Source: Petunia secreta
Taxonomy: Eukaryota; Streptophyta; Magnoliopsida; Solanales; Solanaceae
NCBI GenBank assembly: GCA_029990175.1
Contig: JARKIP010000011.1
Coordinates: 28,990,001-29,054,000 of the forward strand
Reading direction: 5' to 3'
Length of the DNA: 64,000 nucleotides
This document shows, one piece after another, positions 1 to 12,217 of this stretch (its first letter is position 1; each line of letters opens with the position of its first letter). The translations under genes and the position numbers were made by a program. A model generated the notes under the pieces. That model was not told where the DNA came from. It did no database searches and saw only the letters and a list, made by a program, of their open reading frames with translations.

Positions 1-646
1 ACAAAAATCATCTTCTCTTACACAAAAATCATACATACACCCCCACTCTCATTTTATTCCCCTGACCACTCATAAAAAACCTAGAGAAAATCTCCTGAGG
101 AGCGGCCAACCTTTATCCCCTTCAGCTCATAATTATTTTTGGAGGAATCTCTCGCAATCCAGTTTGGCTATTATTACTATTATTATTACTTTATTGCTTT
201 ATTGTTAGTATTTTATTTTTTATTAATTATTATACTTTATTATCGTACTAATCCAGTTTAATTTTCATATTTTTTTGTGAGGTACATTTTGGCACGAACA
301 ACTTGGGGACGCATTTGGCTAACCTGCAAATGTGGATATACATTGACCTGGACTCAAGCATTTAAAATAAGACTTAGGAATTTTAGAAAATCCAAGGCTC
401 CTGCGAATTGATCATTTTCTCGGGTTTTATCTTTAACTTTGCCTTTCTTTCCTTAGATATTTATGTAAATAAAATGTGTAAATTATTTTATTTATCAATA
501 ATATTTGATTGTTTGTATATCGCTTTACTTTATGTTTATTGCTTTTATTTTGAAGTCGTTATTTAATTTATTGCAAATTGGGGCCATCTTAGCAAATGCG
601 TGCAAGTAAAATATATATTTTTGCAAATAAGCTTTTTATTTAATTG

Positions 647-708
<62 letters not shown>

Positions 709-1065
709 AATAATTCTTTTCGAAAGAAAAGCGCACTTGTAAATATTTGGAAACCGTTCGGATTAACCGTATTTTACGGAATTTTTGAAATGCCTTAAAA
801 ACCTTCTTCTGAAATTAATAAAACATCTTACTTAGAATCTCTGAAAAGACCGTCTTTTATAAAAAATGGAGTTTGCACGCATTTGTTAATTTGGTTCCCT
901 ATTTTCCTTAAATTGGGTGACGACTCCAAAAACTCCAAAAGAGTTAGTCCATCCTGTCGATATTCCGGAATTTATCCTTTTCGGGATAATTTTTGGGGTT
1001 CAACAGATATGTTCTTCAGTACTTTTTGTTTCTTGACTCTACAATAGTCGTGGGCCCAAGATTAG
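1..1065. other. AT-rich repeat debris with TTA microsatellite
   Basis: No convincing gene. The stretch at about 890-1005 (a GTGACGACTCC motif followed by text rich in TCCGGAATTTATCC and TTCGGGATAATT) resembles the leader or LTR-end region of large Ogre/Tat-type Gypsy elements of Solanaceae. That resemblance is from memory, and no partner LTR or coding domain is present. The short ORF here has no recognisable domain. Confidence 0.3.
646..706. repeat. (TTA)n microsatellite
   Basis: Roughly 20 copies of the trinucleotide TTA/ATT, with one short run of T interrupting the array. It lies within AT-rich DNA between unannotated repeats. Confidence 0.9.
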
Positions 1066-1500
1066 GCTCTGATACCAATTGTAATATACCAATAGTGTGG
1101 AAATATAAATTGATGCAATGGAGAACTTTTATTGATAAGAAAACTATTACAATCACTACAATTATAGAAAAGGAAAAGAAAGCTCCATTAATGGTGATTA
1201 TATAACTGAACGGTAAGAAAAGAAGATAAGAATTGGGAATTTGAGAGATACGGCGAGAGAGAGAATATTGGGGTGGTTAAGAAACAAACAGATTCTAACT
1301 GACTCCTTAATTCAATTGAGATATTATTTATCTCTCTATCTTCTAATCTACACTGTTAATTATTAAAGCTGATCCAAGCCGTTTGGCACATCAATGAAAT
1401 GGGTTCGGCTGAGCAGCGTAATTGCTCCCACGTGTGCATCACGTCAATCCCACATGGCCGAGCAAGTACTAGGCAATACTAGGTTTCACTCTACATTTCC
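1066..1500 (-). mobile_element. Copia LTR fragment with primer-binding site, minus strand
   Basis: Positions 1066-1077 are the exact reverse complement of TGGTATCAGAGC, the initiator-Met tRNA primer-binding site typical of plant Copia elements. It is followed, on the + strand, by TGTAATATACC at 1080, as expected for the end of a 5' LTR lying on the - strand. The far LTR border was not found and no coding domain of this element is in the window, so the end at 1500 is a guess. Confidence 0.4.
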
Positions 1501-2227
1501 CCTTTTCCCCAATTCGTTTAAGCTCTTTTTCTCTCTGTAAACCCTAATTTCCTGATCCTTACACATTATTGTTTTTCCATCATCTTCATATATTTTTTTA
1601 TGGAACCTTGGGGTTTCTTTTTTGTTGCATGAATCTAATGGATTCCGTTCTCACAAACCCTAACAGTCGTTTGTTTCCGACTGGATATGTCCAAAAAGTG
1701 TATTTTCCTACACCTACGATGGATCGACAAACCGACACCCAATAAAAATTACTCAAATAATATTTGAAACTTTTTTTATTGTTTATTTTATTTATTTATA
1801 TATATTTTGAACCAAAGTCATCTTATGAGTTATAAAGAATTTGACTTTCTTGAGGTGTTGACCTTTTGCTTAATGAGGCATAGGAAGTTAATGAACACAA
1901 TTTCCCATCCCCGAAAACTTGCGGCAAGATAAATTGGATATCTACTAGAATAATGATAATAAAGAGAAAAATGAGATATACATTTCTACAATAGCATTGT
2001 TATAGAAAAACTGAAGAAATGTTGCACAGTTTGATAACGCCTTAGTTTTAGTGTATTGACATCTCTCATAACATATAGTAATTGAAATTCCAATTAATTT
2101 CTGCTGGCTGAAATTTGAGGGTATTACAGGATTTTTTGCAGAAATATGACACCATAAAATGGTTTGCCTTTTTCCCGTGTTTAACATGGTTTTGCAAAAA
2201 TTCCCGGAGCCAAGACTTGCCTTTGAC
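1501..2227. other. intergenic, no gene seen
   Basis: AT-rich sequence with no ORF of recognisable family. Nothing structural stands out until the repeat cluster that follows. Confidence 0.5.
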
Positions 2228-2460
2228 CCCTCTCTATTTGCCAGCACTTGCCTCTTGAAGTGTTGGCAAAAGGCAATACTTGCCAGCACTTGGTCGTAAG
2301 TATTGGAAAAAGGCAACACTTGTCCCTTCCAATCTCTTTCTGCATTCTCGCCATATAACTTGAAGTGTTGGCAAGACAACACTTGCCCTTGAAGTCTTAG
2401 CCCCGTGCCAACACTTACAAATTTGTGCCTTGAAGTCTTGGCCCCGTACCAGCATAAGTG
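2228..2460. repeat. cluster of degenerate palindromic repeats (AAGTGTTGGCAAG type)
   Basis: Variants of AAGTGTTGGCAAG and its complement CTTGCCAACACTT recur at least six times in both orientations, separated by short spacers. Two overlapping minus-strand ORFs here translate only these repeats and have no protein-like features. The arrangement resembles the subterminal repeat zone of a DNA transposon, but no terminal inverted repeat or TSD was identified. Confidence 0.55.
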
Positions 2461-3379
2461 TATTTTGGTAAAATATTATTAAACAACGATAATCTTGCAA
2501 AATCACTTCTTATGGCAGACATCCGATGAAAATCTTTAGAAATTACTTGTTGGGTAGATGGATCTAATTTCCTAGTATTTTTAAGGGATTATTACACTAA
2601 AAGACAAGCAACACACAAAAATTACCAAAAATGACCCCTATTTGTGAATCTTACCTGAAATGGCACCCTTTACGCAAAATAGCAGCCTGTCGCAAGTTTA
2701 TACACTTTTGTAAACGTGTATAAACTTGTATAAATCTTCACAAGCGTGTATTTACAAATGAATAAATCTGTATATATTTTCAGATTTCTCCAGTATTATG
2801 GATGTATATATAAATTTATAATTTTTTTGTGTATATTTTCGTATTTCTCTCATTGCGTACGCATTTATCTGTGTATATTTATGTATACTTTATTTTTTGG
2901 GGAAGATTTATGTGTATAAAATTGTCCAAAGCAATGATATTGATAAAAGCAACAACATTACTTCTGTGAAATAAAAAAGAAATAACGATGATGGCGGTGG
3001 GGGAGGGTGTCTGTCGGTGGGTCAGTGGCAGTGGGAGGGAGGGGGAGGGGGGGAATTGGTAGCTAGTTTTTTTTTTTTTTAATTTTTTTTGAAGGAGTGC
3101 CTAAATTTATAATTTAGGCAGTGTACTATGCATGTAAGAAAAACATATGACATGCTGGTTGTAAATTTGCGTAGTGAGGGCCTATTTTTGAAAATTTCTT
3201 TTTTTTTTCAAGCCCTCTACGATTTTGACAATGAACTTTTTTAATAACATTCTTCTCCGTGGGAAAATTGATATCTAGCAAATTTTGGATGCCCTAGGTG
3301 AGTTTTATCCACTGTTTCAAAATTAATTGAGAAATAGCCAAAAATCTGCACGCACACTTACACTCCATTACCGTTGGCA
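2461..3379. other. intergenic, repeat-derived, no gene
   Basis: AT-rich and G-rich low-complexity DNA, including a run dominated by GGGAGGGAGGGGG near 3030-3055 and T-runs near 3068 and 3205. No coding potential recognised. The 5' end of the neighbouring LINE may begin anywhere in its last 100 bases. Confidence 0.4.
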
Positions 3380-3454
3380 AACACTCCTAACTAGGCCACC
3401 ACTGCCGGATCTCCTCCAGCGAGTGATATTCCACAATCAGAATTGAGCCCATCC

Positions 3455-5290
3455 ACTAGTCAAGAACCCCAAAAAGCCTCCTATGTTTCTGCATTTAACA
3501 TACCAAACCCAACAAAACCTAACCCTTTACATGTTCAAACCAAAACCATTGTTCACAATGGCATATCGGCAGTGATATTTAAAGCTAAAGACTATTACGT
3601 TATTGTGGCGGAATAGTGTAAAATCACAGTAGCTGGAAAATTTATTCGAAAAAGCCACGAATTGATGCAATTTCCTTTGAAGAGTAAAGTTCGCATTGGT
3701 GTTTATGATTCCAAGTATGTCTTTATTGACTTTTGATGTGAAGTAGACTACCAGACCGTCTACTATAAGTCTAGGATAGTGAAAATTGCTAGAGAACCCA
3801 TGAAATTGCTTAAGTGGACACCCGATTGGCAGCCAGATGAAGAACCTCCTCTTGCTCCGGTGTGGGTACTTCTACCGGAGCTCCCCTACCACCTCCACAA
3901 TTGGTTCTATTTAAAATAAATTCTATCTCAAATTGGTACTCCTCTGGCCCTTGACCCTGCCACTTGAAGGAGAACTAGGCCAAGTTTGGTGAAAGTTAGA
4001 GTTGAGATCGATCTAACAAAACTTCGAGTGAATGCACTGTGGGTCTGTCCGGAGTAGGAAGAAAATCTATTTAAGGGCTTTAAACAAAAGCTTGAATATG
4101 AGGGAATCCGTAGCTTTTGCAGCACATGCAAATTGCAAGGACATTCCTTAGATGATTGTAGAGTAGAGGGTAGAAAAAGGAAAGGCAAGGAAATTGTAGA
4201 AGAGCAGAGGGATATTAGTCAGCAAGAAAATGCATGAAGCAATTCCAACAAAAATGAAGGCATTAATGTCAACAAGGTAGGTGTGATTAATGAGGTAACT
4301 ACTGGTAACAAGAAACACAATCAACATGAATTTCAGAAGGAAAGACCAAGCAAAAAAGATAAATATAATGGAGACAAGAAGGGGACAAATGAAAACCAAA
4401 ACTCACAGCGAAAACATACTAATCAAGAGGGACTAAAAACTAGAGGTCATGAAAATGGAACAAAGGAAGAAGATGGAAAACAGATTCAAAATGAAACTAC
4501 TCAACCCCAAACTGATAGAATGGGTAAGAAGAAGAAGAAGAAGAAAATGCCAAAAAAAAAAAAAAACCTTTGTATAAGTTCAGGCATGTGTTATATCACT
4601 ATAGCAGCAAAAAGAGTAGCTCTGATGGCACAAAGGCTGCACCTCATGACCAACCTTCCATAACTCAGCAGAATGGTAAAGGCGAAACAAGCTCAAATGT
4701 ACAGCCTCATAAAATTCATGAGCAGACAGATATCAACTACCAACCGTTGGAAGCACAAGATCAACCACAACACAGGGATGAAAATAGTAACACAACTATT
4801 TTGGAGGAGGGAAAGTTCACTAACAATGATCAATGATCCAGTAATTCTAAGAAGTTGTCAATTGATAACAGTTCTTCAAAACAAGCATTTTTGGATGATG
4901 ATTGTGATCAAATCCTAGTGAAATATTGCAGCAACAGTTCTACACAAAGATCAGAGAGTTTGCCTTCTGAAATTAAGAATCATCCAGGCCTGAACTTATT
5001 TGTTGAACTCAAAGTTAACCCATTCCCTTAACCTGTTGAACAATTGATTGAATCTGATGATGAAGCCACCGAACAAATTGGAGAGGAACAATCCCATAAT
5101 CTTTCAGAACAATTTATGAACCTGATGGATGACCCTGCACGTGTACATCTTAAGGAAATGGTAGAAAAGGTTGGTATTTCTCCTGTGAAAAGAGGGAGAA
5201 GTAGACATAAAAAGAGTGGTAGAACAAAAAGATATAAAACATCCCTCTCTCCTACTAGAAGGGACATAAAACATTTTCCATCTCCTAGAA
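3455..5290 (+). pseudogene. LINE ORF1 (DUF4283-like plus CCHC zinc knuckle), broken
   Basis: The nucleic-acid-binding protein of a plant LINE, expected to coat the element RNA. The three-frame translation shows a DUF4283-like N-terminal part, then a stretch near 3805-4060 matching the usual ORF1 middle region. A zinc knuckle of form C-x2-C-x4-H-x4-C follows near 4115-4160, containing CKLQGHSLDDC. After it comes a long Lys/Glu/Asn/Gln-rich tail to about 5290. Stops occur in every part (for example near 3614 and 3735), and the frame changes more than once. The assignment rests on domain order and the zinc knuckle. Confidence 0.7.
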
Positions 5291-5294
5291 TCCA

Positions 5295-8200
5295 ATGATT
5301 AGTGCGATCTTTTAGAATATAAGAGGAGTGAGATAAAAAAAATCAATTCATAGATTAAAGCACCTCATTAATATTCACAAAATTCAACTAGCGGCTCTTA
5401 TGGAGCCTATGATAGATATGGGAAAGATTGAAGGCTATAATTCCTTTTTGGGATTTCAACACTACTTGATAAATGAGAAGATTTGGATCTTTTGGTCCTT
5501 TACTGACCAATTAATGATGCTGGCTAACGAAGAGCAGCAATTAACTGTTAAATTTGATTGTGGAGGGGTGTATAATTGTTTATATGTGACTGTTGTCCAT
5601 GCTAAATGTTCAATAATAGAGAAAAAAGAATTACGGAGTAACTTGGAGGATCTGGAATCATAGATTGATGGTCCTTGGTGCATCGGAAGTGGCTTTAATG
5701 TGATCATGGAGGCAAATGAGAAGTTAGGAGGAAGACCCCACAGAACTTATTAGAGCTTTGAATTTTCTAAGTTGCCTTAATAACGGTGGGTTGATTGATA
5801 TTAGTTTCACTGGTTCTAAGTTCACCTGGTGCAATAATAAAAGGCCCAGTAGAAGAATCTGGAAACGACTAGATAGACTCTGTGTTAATAGTTTGTGGGA
5901 ACAAAAATTCCAACATAACTCAGTCAAACATCTTGCTAAAGCTGGATCTGATCACAGGCCCCTTCTTTTGAAATGTCATGATGACCAACAAGACTTCATC
6001 AGATATTTTAAATTCCTTAATTTTTGGGTCGTCCAACCAGTTTTCCATAAAATTGTGAAAGAAACATGGGATATTCACGTGAATGGTAACCCAATGTGGA
6101 GACTACAATCAAAGCTCAAGATATTAAGAAAGAAGCTTAGTGAATGGTCCAGATCCTCTCTATGGGATACTTTTGATCAAGTCAACAGTTGGGAGGCCAA
6201 AGTTCAGATGCGGGAGGATTTTGATTTGACAAACAATATTGAATTGGGAAGAGAAGAAATGAATAAGGCACATGAAGAATAAACTAGGTGACTTGGTGTA
6301 CAAGAATCTTTTCTCAAACAAAAATCACAGGCGAAGTGGTTTGAAGAGGGAGATAGTAATACGAAGTATTTCCGCGCAGTCATAAAAAGCAGGAGAAGAA
6401 AACTTTAGATAACTAGAATAAAAAATAATAAAGGAAGTGTGTTCAGGGAGAATAAAGAGTTGCCAAAGCAACTATTAAACATTTTCAGAAATTGTTCAAT
6501 TTGCAATCACCTCAAACAAATGATAGAATCCTGGAGTGCATTCCCAACTGTATTAATGAAGAACAAAATGTTATCCTCACTGAGATACTAGGAGAAGTGG
6601 AAATCAAAGAGGCAGTATTTAATATGTGTCCAAATAGCACAGCTGGTCCAGATGGTTTCAACGGAAAATTCTACCAGAGTTGCTGGGATATTGTTAAGGA
6701 GGACATAGTTTCTTTTGTCCAGTTCTTTTTCAATGGTGCATCTTTAATAAGGTACTTTTCTCACACTTGTCTGGTATTAATTCCAAGATTGAATCACCCT
6801 CATCCTTTTCAGATTTTAGGCCTGTCAGTTTGATCAATTTTTCTAACAAGGTCATTTCAAAGATCTTGTCTAGAAGGTTGAATCCATTATCACCTAATTT
6901 GATTTCTAGAAATCAAAGTGGTTTTGTCAAAGATAGGCTGATCACAGAAAATGTAATGATGGCTCAAGAAATCGCTTAAGACATTTCTAAAGTTAATAAA
7001 TGTGGTAATATGATCATCAAGCTAGACAAGAGTAAAGCCTATAATAGGATGTCATGGTCCTTTATTACAGATGTATTGAGGAAGTTTGGTTTCTCTGAAA
7101 TGTGGATAGATCTTATTTGGAGGCTGCTATCTAATGTGTGGTACTCCATTGCTATCAATGGCGTTAGAAAACACTTTTTCTCTTCTTCCCAAGGATTAAA
7201 GGAGAGCGACCTTCTATCCTCTTCTCTCTTCATTCTTGGAGCAGAAGTCCTTTCTAGACTCCTCAACAACCTTCACAAGAACTTGAATTTTACTCCTTTC
7301 TCCATGAATGCTAAAGGGCCACAGGTCAATCATCTTGCATATGCAGATGATATCATTATTTTTTCCGGAGGAGATAGTAAGTCTATTAGACTTGTTATGA
7401 AGCAAATCAAGAAATATGAGCAAGCATCCGGTCAGAAGGTCAACTCTTAAAAGAGCTTCTTCATCACTGCCCCTAAAAGCTCTGCGACCAGAATTAATAG
7501 AATAAGGAGGGTCTCTGGTTTTTTGGATAAGGCGTTCCCTTTTAACTACCTAGGATGTCCTATCTTCATAGGTAGGAAAAAGATTGTTTACTATGATGGC
7601 ATGGTGGAGAAAGTTGTGAAGAGATTGATTAGTTGGCAAGGAAAAATATTTTCTGTAGGGGGTAGAATGGTACTTATCAGGCATGTTTTGCAATCCATGC
7701 CTACCTACATCTTATCTGCAATGTCACCTCCTATAGGAACCTTGATCCTTCTAGAAAAGCACTTTGCAAATTTTTTCTATGGTTCTTTTGTTGACAAAGG
7801 CAAATATCATTGGTCCTCATGGAAAAAAATATGTTTGCCGAAGCACGACGGTGGAGTTGGGATCAGATCTATGGATGAAATTAATGAAACCTTGGCAATA
7901 AAAAGGTGGTGGAGGTTCAGAACAACCCCCTCTTTATGGGCGGACTTCCTAAAGGCCAAATATTGTAGCACAGTGTATCCTGGGCAAAAGTTTGAGCTTC
8001 TAATAATTCACATACATGGAGGAAGATGATGAAGATTAAAAACATCGCAGAAGGAAACATCATATGACAAATGGAGTGTTGAAATAGCAACTTATGGTGG
8101 GATAACTGGACTAACAAGGGTGCTCTTGCTAAAATTTGCTAGGGATGTAGCAGATATAGCAAGTTAACTGTGAGCGACTTTATTGATAATGGAAAATAGG

Positions 8201-9514
8201 ATAATACAAGCTTTTTAGAGTTCTCCTAAGCCCTCTGGTTGATCACATTTGCAACATAGATATAGGTAATATGAATTCACCAGACTATGCTATATGTAAT
8301 CTATCTGAAGATGGCCTTTTCTCTAATAAGACATCTTGGAATTTATCCAGATCTCTCCCCCAAGAAAATAGATTCAACAACAATAGCTTCATCAGTAACC
8401 TATGGCATAAGTGCATTCCTTTCAAAATCTCATTTCTATCGTGGAGACTTATGTTAAATAAATTGCCATTTGATGACACCATTGCCAGGTTTGGAAATCA
8501 TCTAGTATCAAGGTGTACATACTGTTCGAGTCCACAATGTGAGACTTCTCAACATGTATTGTTGAAAGTGATGTAGCTAAACAGATTTGCAGATCCTTTT
8601 GGAATAAGACATCAACTTATTCCAATTAAAGGATTACTACAGCTTTGGTGGGATGTGAAACCACTAAATTTGGCACACAAATTGTTATTGAAAATAGTTC
8701 CTATCATAATATGTTGGGAGATATGGAAGAACAATAGTGCGTGCAAATATGGTAGTCAAAAGAAATTCATACCATACAGGATCCAGAATCAAGTAACCTG
8801 GGACATTCAAGCAGCTATGAAGGTGGCTTTTCCTAAATGCGACTGGAATAAACCTTGGCAACTAATCTATGAGATGATGTAGAGACTAAGACCCATTCCA
8901 TCATGGAGGCAAGTAATTTGGCAAAAATCTATGGCTGGAAAGGTTGATTGAACACAGATGGAAGTTACATTAGAGAGAATGGTAAAGCTGGCTTAGGAGG
9001 TATTATCAGAAGTAACTCCGGAGAGCTTATCATGGCTTTTGCAGTGCCATTCAAATTCCAAAGCAACAACATGGCTGAAGCATTAGCAGCTAGATATGGG
9101 GTCAACTACTGCATTCAGTAAGGCTTTACCAATATTGAACTGGAAATAGTCTCTCAGATTATCTTTATAATGTTTATTGATGGAACTACCAGCAACTATA
9201 AATTGAGAAGGGTGATTGAAGCTACAATCCATATATTGAATCAAGCAAGTGTCTCTATCTCTCATTGCCGTAGAGAAGCAAATCAGGTGGCAGATTGTTT
9301 GGCCAAGTTTGCTACTCATTCCGAGGAAAAGTCCTTTTATTATTCATTTCAGGATCTTCCTGGTAGTGCAAAAAGTCTTTTCCAACTGGATAAGTGCCAG
9401 ATGCCAAGCATTAGAATTAGATATGATAGAGGTAATTTTTTTGTAAGTAAGTACTGGTTAGTTGGAGTAGGTTTTGTATTCCTACTCTTTAATTTTTTTG
9501 AAGATTTGGTTTAG
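5295..9514 (+). pseudogene. LINE ORF2 (endonuclease, reverse transcriptase, RNase H), broken
   Basis: Would supply target-site nicking and target-primed reverse transcription. It starts at ATG 5295 and has a stop six codons later, next to the NIRGVR motif of the APE-type endonuclease. The endonuclease end is visible as GSDHRPLLLKC near 5944. Reverse transcriptase runs from about 6560 to 7450, with the AGPDGF block near 6645, FRPVSLIN near 6810 and the catalytic YADD at 7340-7351. The second Asp of the motif A block reads Asn (KAYNRMSW). A zf-RVT region follows at 8300-8570, and an RNase H domain beginning NTDGSY lies at 8950-9330. At least eight frame breaks make it non-functional. Confidence 0.85.
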
Positions 9515-9610
9515 TTAACCAATCTTGTGTTGTAATTTGAGGTCAGGCCAAGCCCCCCATCCGTGCTTTCATGATATATACAACACCTTCATTTCAAAAA
9601 AAAAAAAAAA

Positions 9611-9735
9611 GGGACTTTGAACTGAAAAAAAAAGTTTAAAGTCCCATTATTTTATACTGGGATTAGTGTTTAAGTGATACTGATACTTTGAACATGTTAA
9701 TTCAAAGTCCCAGTATAAAATATTGGGGCTTTGTT
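9611..9735. repeat. foldback (hairpin-forming) repeat
   Basis: Two nested inverted repeats lie here. GGGACTTTGAAC pairs with GTTTAAAGTCCC across an A-run. A longer arm, CCCATTATTTTATACTGGG, pairs with CCCAGTATAAAATATTGGGG near 9705. The block begins immediately after the LINE A-tail. It could be a small foldback element or part of the LINE target site. Confidence 0.55.
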
Positions 9736-10276
9736 GGAGCTGGTTAGTTTTCAAACAGTTTTGCACCGCTGGCTAGCATAGATTTTGCGCGGTGCAAATA
9801 GGCTACGGAGCCCAATTTTTACTCTTCTCCACTACTTCCTAACGAATGATTGACTACTTCCAGGGGTGGACTTACATTCAGGGATATGGTGCTCAAGCAC
9901 CCACTAAACCTCGACACGAACTATATACAAGTATGTAGAAAATACTTAGGAAACTTATATAAGTGGAAGTGAGTACCCAGACAACATGATATTTGATGGT
10001 TGCGTTGGTTAAGATATGGATGTTGGAGTTGCCCGGACTCTCCAAGGGGCTACAATTCGATTCTCATCCAAAGCTCTATTTTTTAATAAAGACAGAGTAC
10101 TCCCTGTCTCTATTTTAATTCCTTTTCATTGAAAGCTCTAGTTTTTTTAATCTAATTGTTTGTAGGAAAGAAAGACAAAAGATTTTTTTTTTTGTAATGA
10201 TAATATCAATCCGAATTTTTTTATTAACCTTTTTTTTGTTGTCGCGTTAAAATGATTACACACTTATAGTATATGA

Positions 10277-12134
10277 GAGTTGATTGCCTCTATGGTTACT
10301 CAACTTTAGGTAAGAGGCTACCATGATCACTTATCTTTGTTTTGTCTTTCTATGGTCACTCAACTTTGGATAATAGACCACTATGGTCACTTATTTTTGT
10401 TTTGTCTTTCTATGGTCACTCAACTTTACCCAGTTAACTCTCATGGTCATCCAACACAAAACTCTACAAACTTCAGTTAAGTATATGCTGGCGTAGTAAC
10501 TGATTTTTTTTAGGTGGAATTGGTTGTTTACCCCCTAAACTTGTCCCAAATTACCACTTTCCCATCTTATCTTTACGGGCATCCGTTTCACCCCCTTAAC
10601 AACTTCCAAGTGATACTAATATCCCCCTTAAAGCTGACGTGGCAGTTGGAATATTATTAATTTCTTAAGTGGAGAGTGAATAGAAAAAACAATATTAAAA
10701 TCAGATTAAGTTATACACGTGTCAATTTATAATTGGACATTGTATAATAATTTTTCTTAATTATTTATAAACCTTTTTTAAGTTTTACTTTATCTTTTCT
10801 CTTTCTTTTTTCCTTTCTCTTTCTCTTTCTTTTTCCTTTTCTCTTTTTTTGTCCTCTGTTATGCATTTCCAACAACCAGTACCACATTCCTCCGCCCAAT
10901 CTAAGATCTTTCCCTCTTCCTACAAGACTTTTTCCTTTTTTTCTCTATCTTTTTTCTTTTGTTTCACTTTCTTTATATTCTTTCTAAAAGATACTTCATC
11001 CAGCCCTTTACTGCCATTAACTCCGTTGCCAAATATTGTCGCCGGCGTTCGACTTCCGACATCAACATCGTATACTCCTCGTTTTCTTTTTTCTTATCTA
11101 AACAACATTTCAGAACTGTATTTCGACACCATTTAGCATTTTGGATTGATTTTGCTGTTAAAATAGGTTGTTGTATTTCTTATTCCTAACAAATTAAGGT
11201 CAATGGTATAACAGAGGTCATTGTACAAACAATTCTTTTGAGAAAGTTGGCAATGGTCGTAGCTTCTAATGATAGTTAATGTCAGATTTATGCAAGACAT
11301 TTAGATTTTGGTGGTGATTCTTTAACTTTTTGTTGGGTTGATCTGTTGGTGGTTTAATTTAATTTCAAGTTTTAGACTTGATTTTGGTAGCTTTGATTTT
11401 GTGGTGGGTTTGATTGTTGTGATTTGATTTAATGTCTATTGGAGGTGATATTGATCACGGTGGCGGTGGATATGGTGAAGGGGTTGATGGAGGCATAAGG
11501 GTTGTTGGAGAAGATGATGTAGAGTAAAAGAAAAAGAAAATGAAAAAGAAAAAGCAACAAAAGATAAATTAAAATTAAATGATTAAATAAGCATTACCAA
11601 AAAAACAATTACTACCTGTTAATGACGTGGCTGCCAAGTGTTGCTTAGCTGGTGCGAGTGTAATACACTCTCCAATATGCAACTGGTCAAGAGCCGGTGA
11701 GTGGGGACATAGTATCACTTGGAAGTTGTTAAGGGGGTAAAACGGATGCCCGTAAAGATAAGATGGGAAAGTGGTAATTTGGGACAAGTTTAGGGGGTAA
11801 ACAACCAATTCCGCCATTTTTTTATGCAAATTATAGAAAATGAAAAAAAACTAAACCAACCCACTTTAGACCCCACCCAGCCCCAAACCGACCCAATAAT
11901 TGTCTAGCTAAATTTGACCACCCTACACCACTAGGCTAGCACTATTAATTAATGCAAATGTGTTCAAAATGTAATATTTAGTCATAAATAGTTAAATTTA
12001 ACCCACATACACGGTATATATATTTTTTCGGCGAAGGGTGGTCAGGTGACCACCCTGGCCACCATCTGGCTCCGCCACTGGTGACCATGATGGCCTATTA
12101 CTCAAAATTGAGTGACAATAGAGGCAATCAACTC
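10277..12134. mobile_element. Mutator-like (MULE) element, non-autonomous
   Basis: Inverted termini of about 55 bp begin GAGTTGATTGCCTCTAT and contain the common 'TATGGTCACTCAACTTT' type sequence. The 10-bp duplication TAGTATATGA flanks it exactly at 10267-10276 and 12135-12144, within the 8-11 bp range of MULE insertions. It lies within the hAT at 9861-12209 and is itself split by a smaller MULE-like element. No transposase was found. Confidence 0.75.
10513..11815. mobile_element. MULE-like element with about 110-bp terminal inverted repeats
   Basis: The first about 110 bp (GGTGGAATTGGTTGTTTACC onward) return as a nearly perfect inverted copy ending at 11815. The flanks are A-T(7-8)-A on both sides, compatible with a 9-bp duplication, though such simple sequence is weak evidence. 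The interior contains a CT-rich tract (10800-10960), a short ORF-bearing stretch (10849-11140) and a GGTGGNGG-rich stretch near 11455-11520 that do not resemble transposon genes. Confidence 0.75.
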
Positions 12135-12217
12135 TAGTATATGATCTATAGCAATTTTATATTAAAGAAAGTGAACACCCACAATCTTAAAATTCTGGAT
12201 CTACCACTGATTACTTC

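Larger units (their letters stand above)
3380..9610 (+). mobile_element. L1-type LINE retrotransposon, near full length but decayed
   Basis: The order is a nucleic-acid-binding ORF1, an ORF2 with endonuclease, reverse transcriptase, zf-RVT and RNase H domains, a short 3' UTR, and an A-run at 9597-9610. This is the standard layout of plant L1-clade elements. Both ORFs are interrupted by many stops and frameshifts, so the copy is dead. No target-site duplication was found: a foldback sequence follows the A-tail directly and the 5' border is uncertain. Confidence 0.85.
9861..12209. mobile_element. non-autonomous hAT element (outer shell of a three-level nest)
   Basis: The termini are CAGGGGTGGACTTAC on the left and, read inward from the right, CAGTGGTAGATCCAG. 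The flanking 8-bp duplication is ACTACTTC (9853-9860) and ATTACTTC (12210-12217), one mismatch. These features define a hAT insertion. About 480 bp of its own sequence remains, split by a MULE. The target was itself a tandem repeat: a 23-bp sequence at 9831-9853 recurs at 12210-12232. No transposase remnant was seen in its own sequence. Confidence 0.65.

Noticed and set aside
993..1205. 70-residue + strand ORF
   Set aside because: It crosses the border of a Copia LTR lying on the opposite strand and has no domain or coding-like composition.
1945..2506. Two overlapping minus-strand ORFs of 145 and 90 residues
   Set aside because: They translate the palindromic repeat cluster in two frames; no family features.
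10849..11189. Overlapping + strand ORFs in the inner MULE as host genes
   Set aside because: Largely CT-rich low-complexity translation. A captured fragment remains possible, but no gene can be supported.
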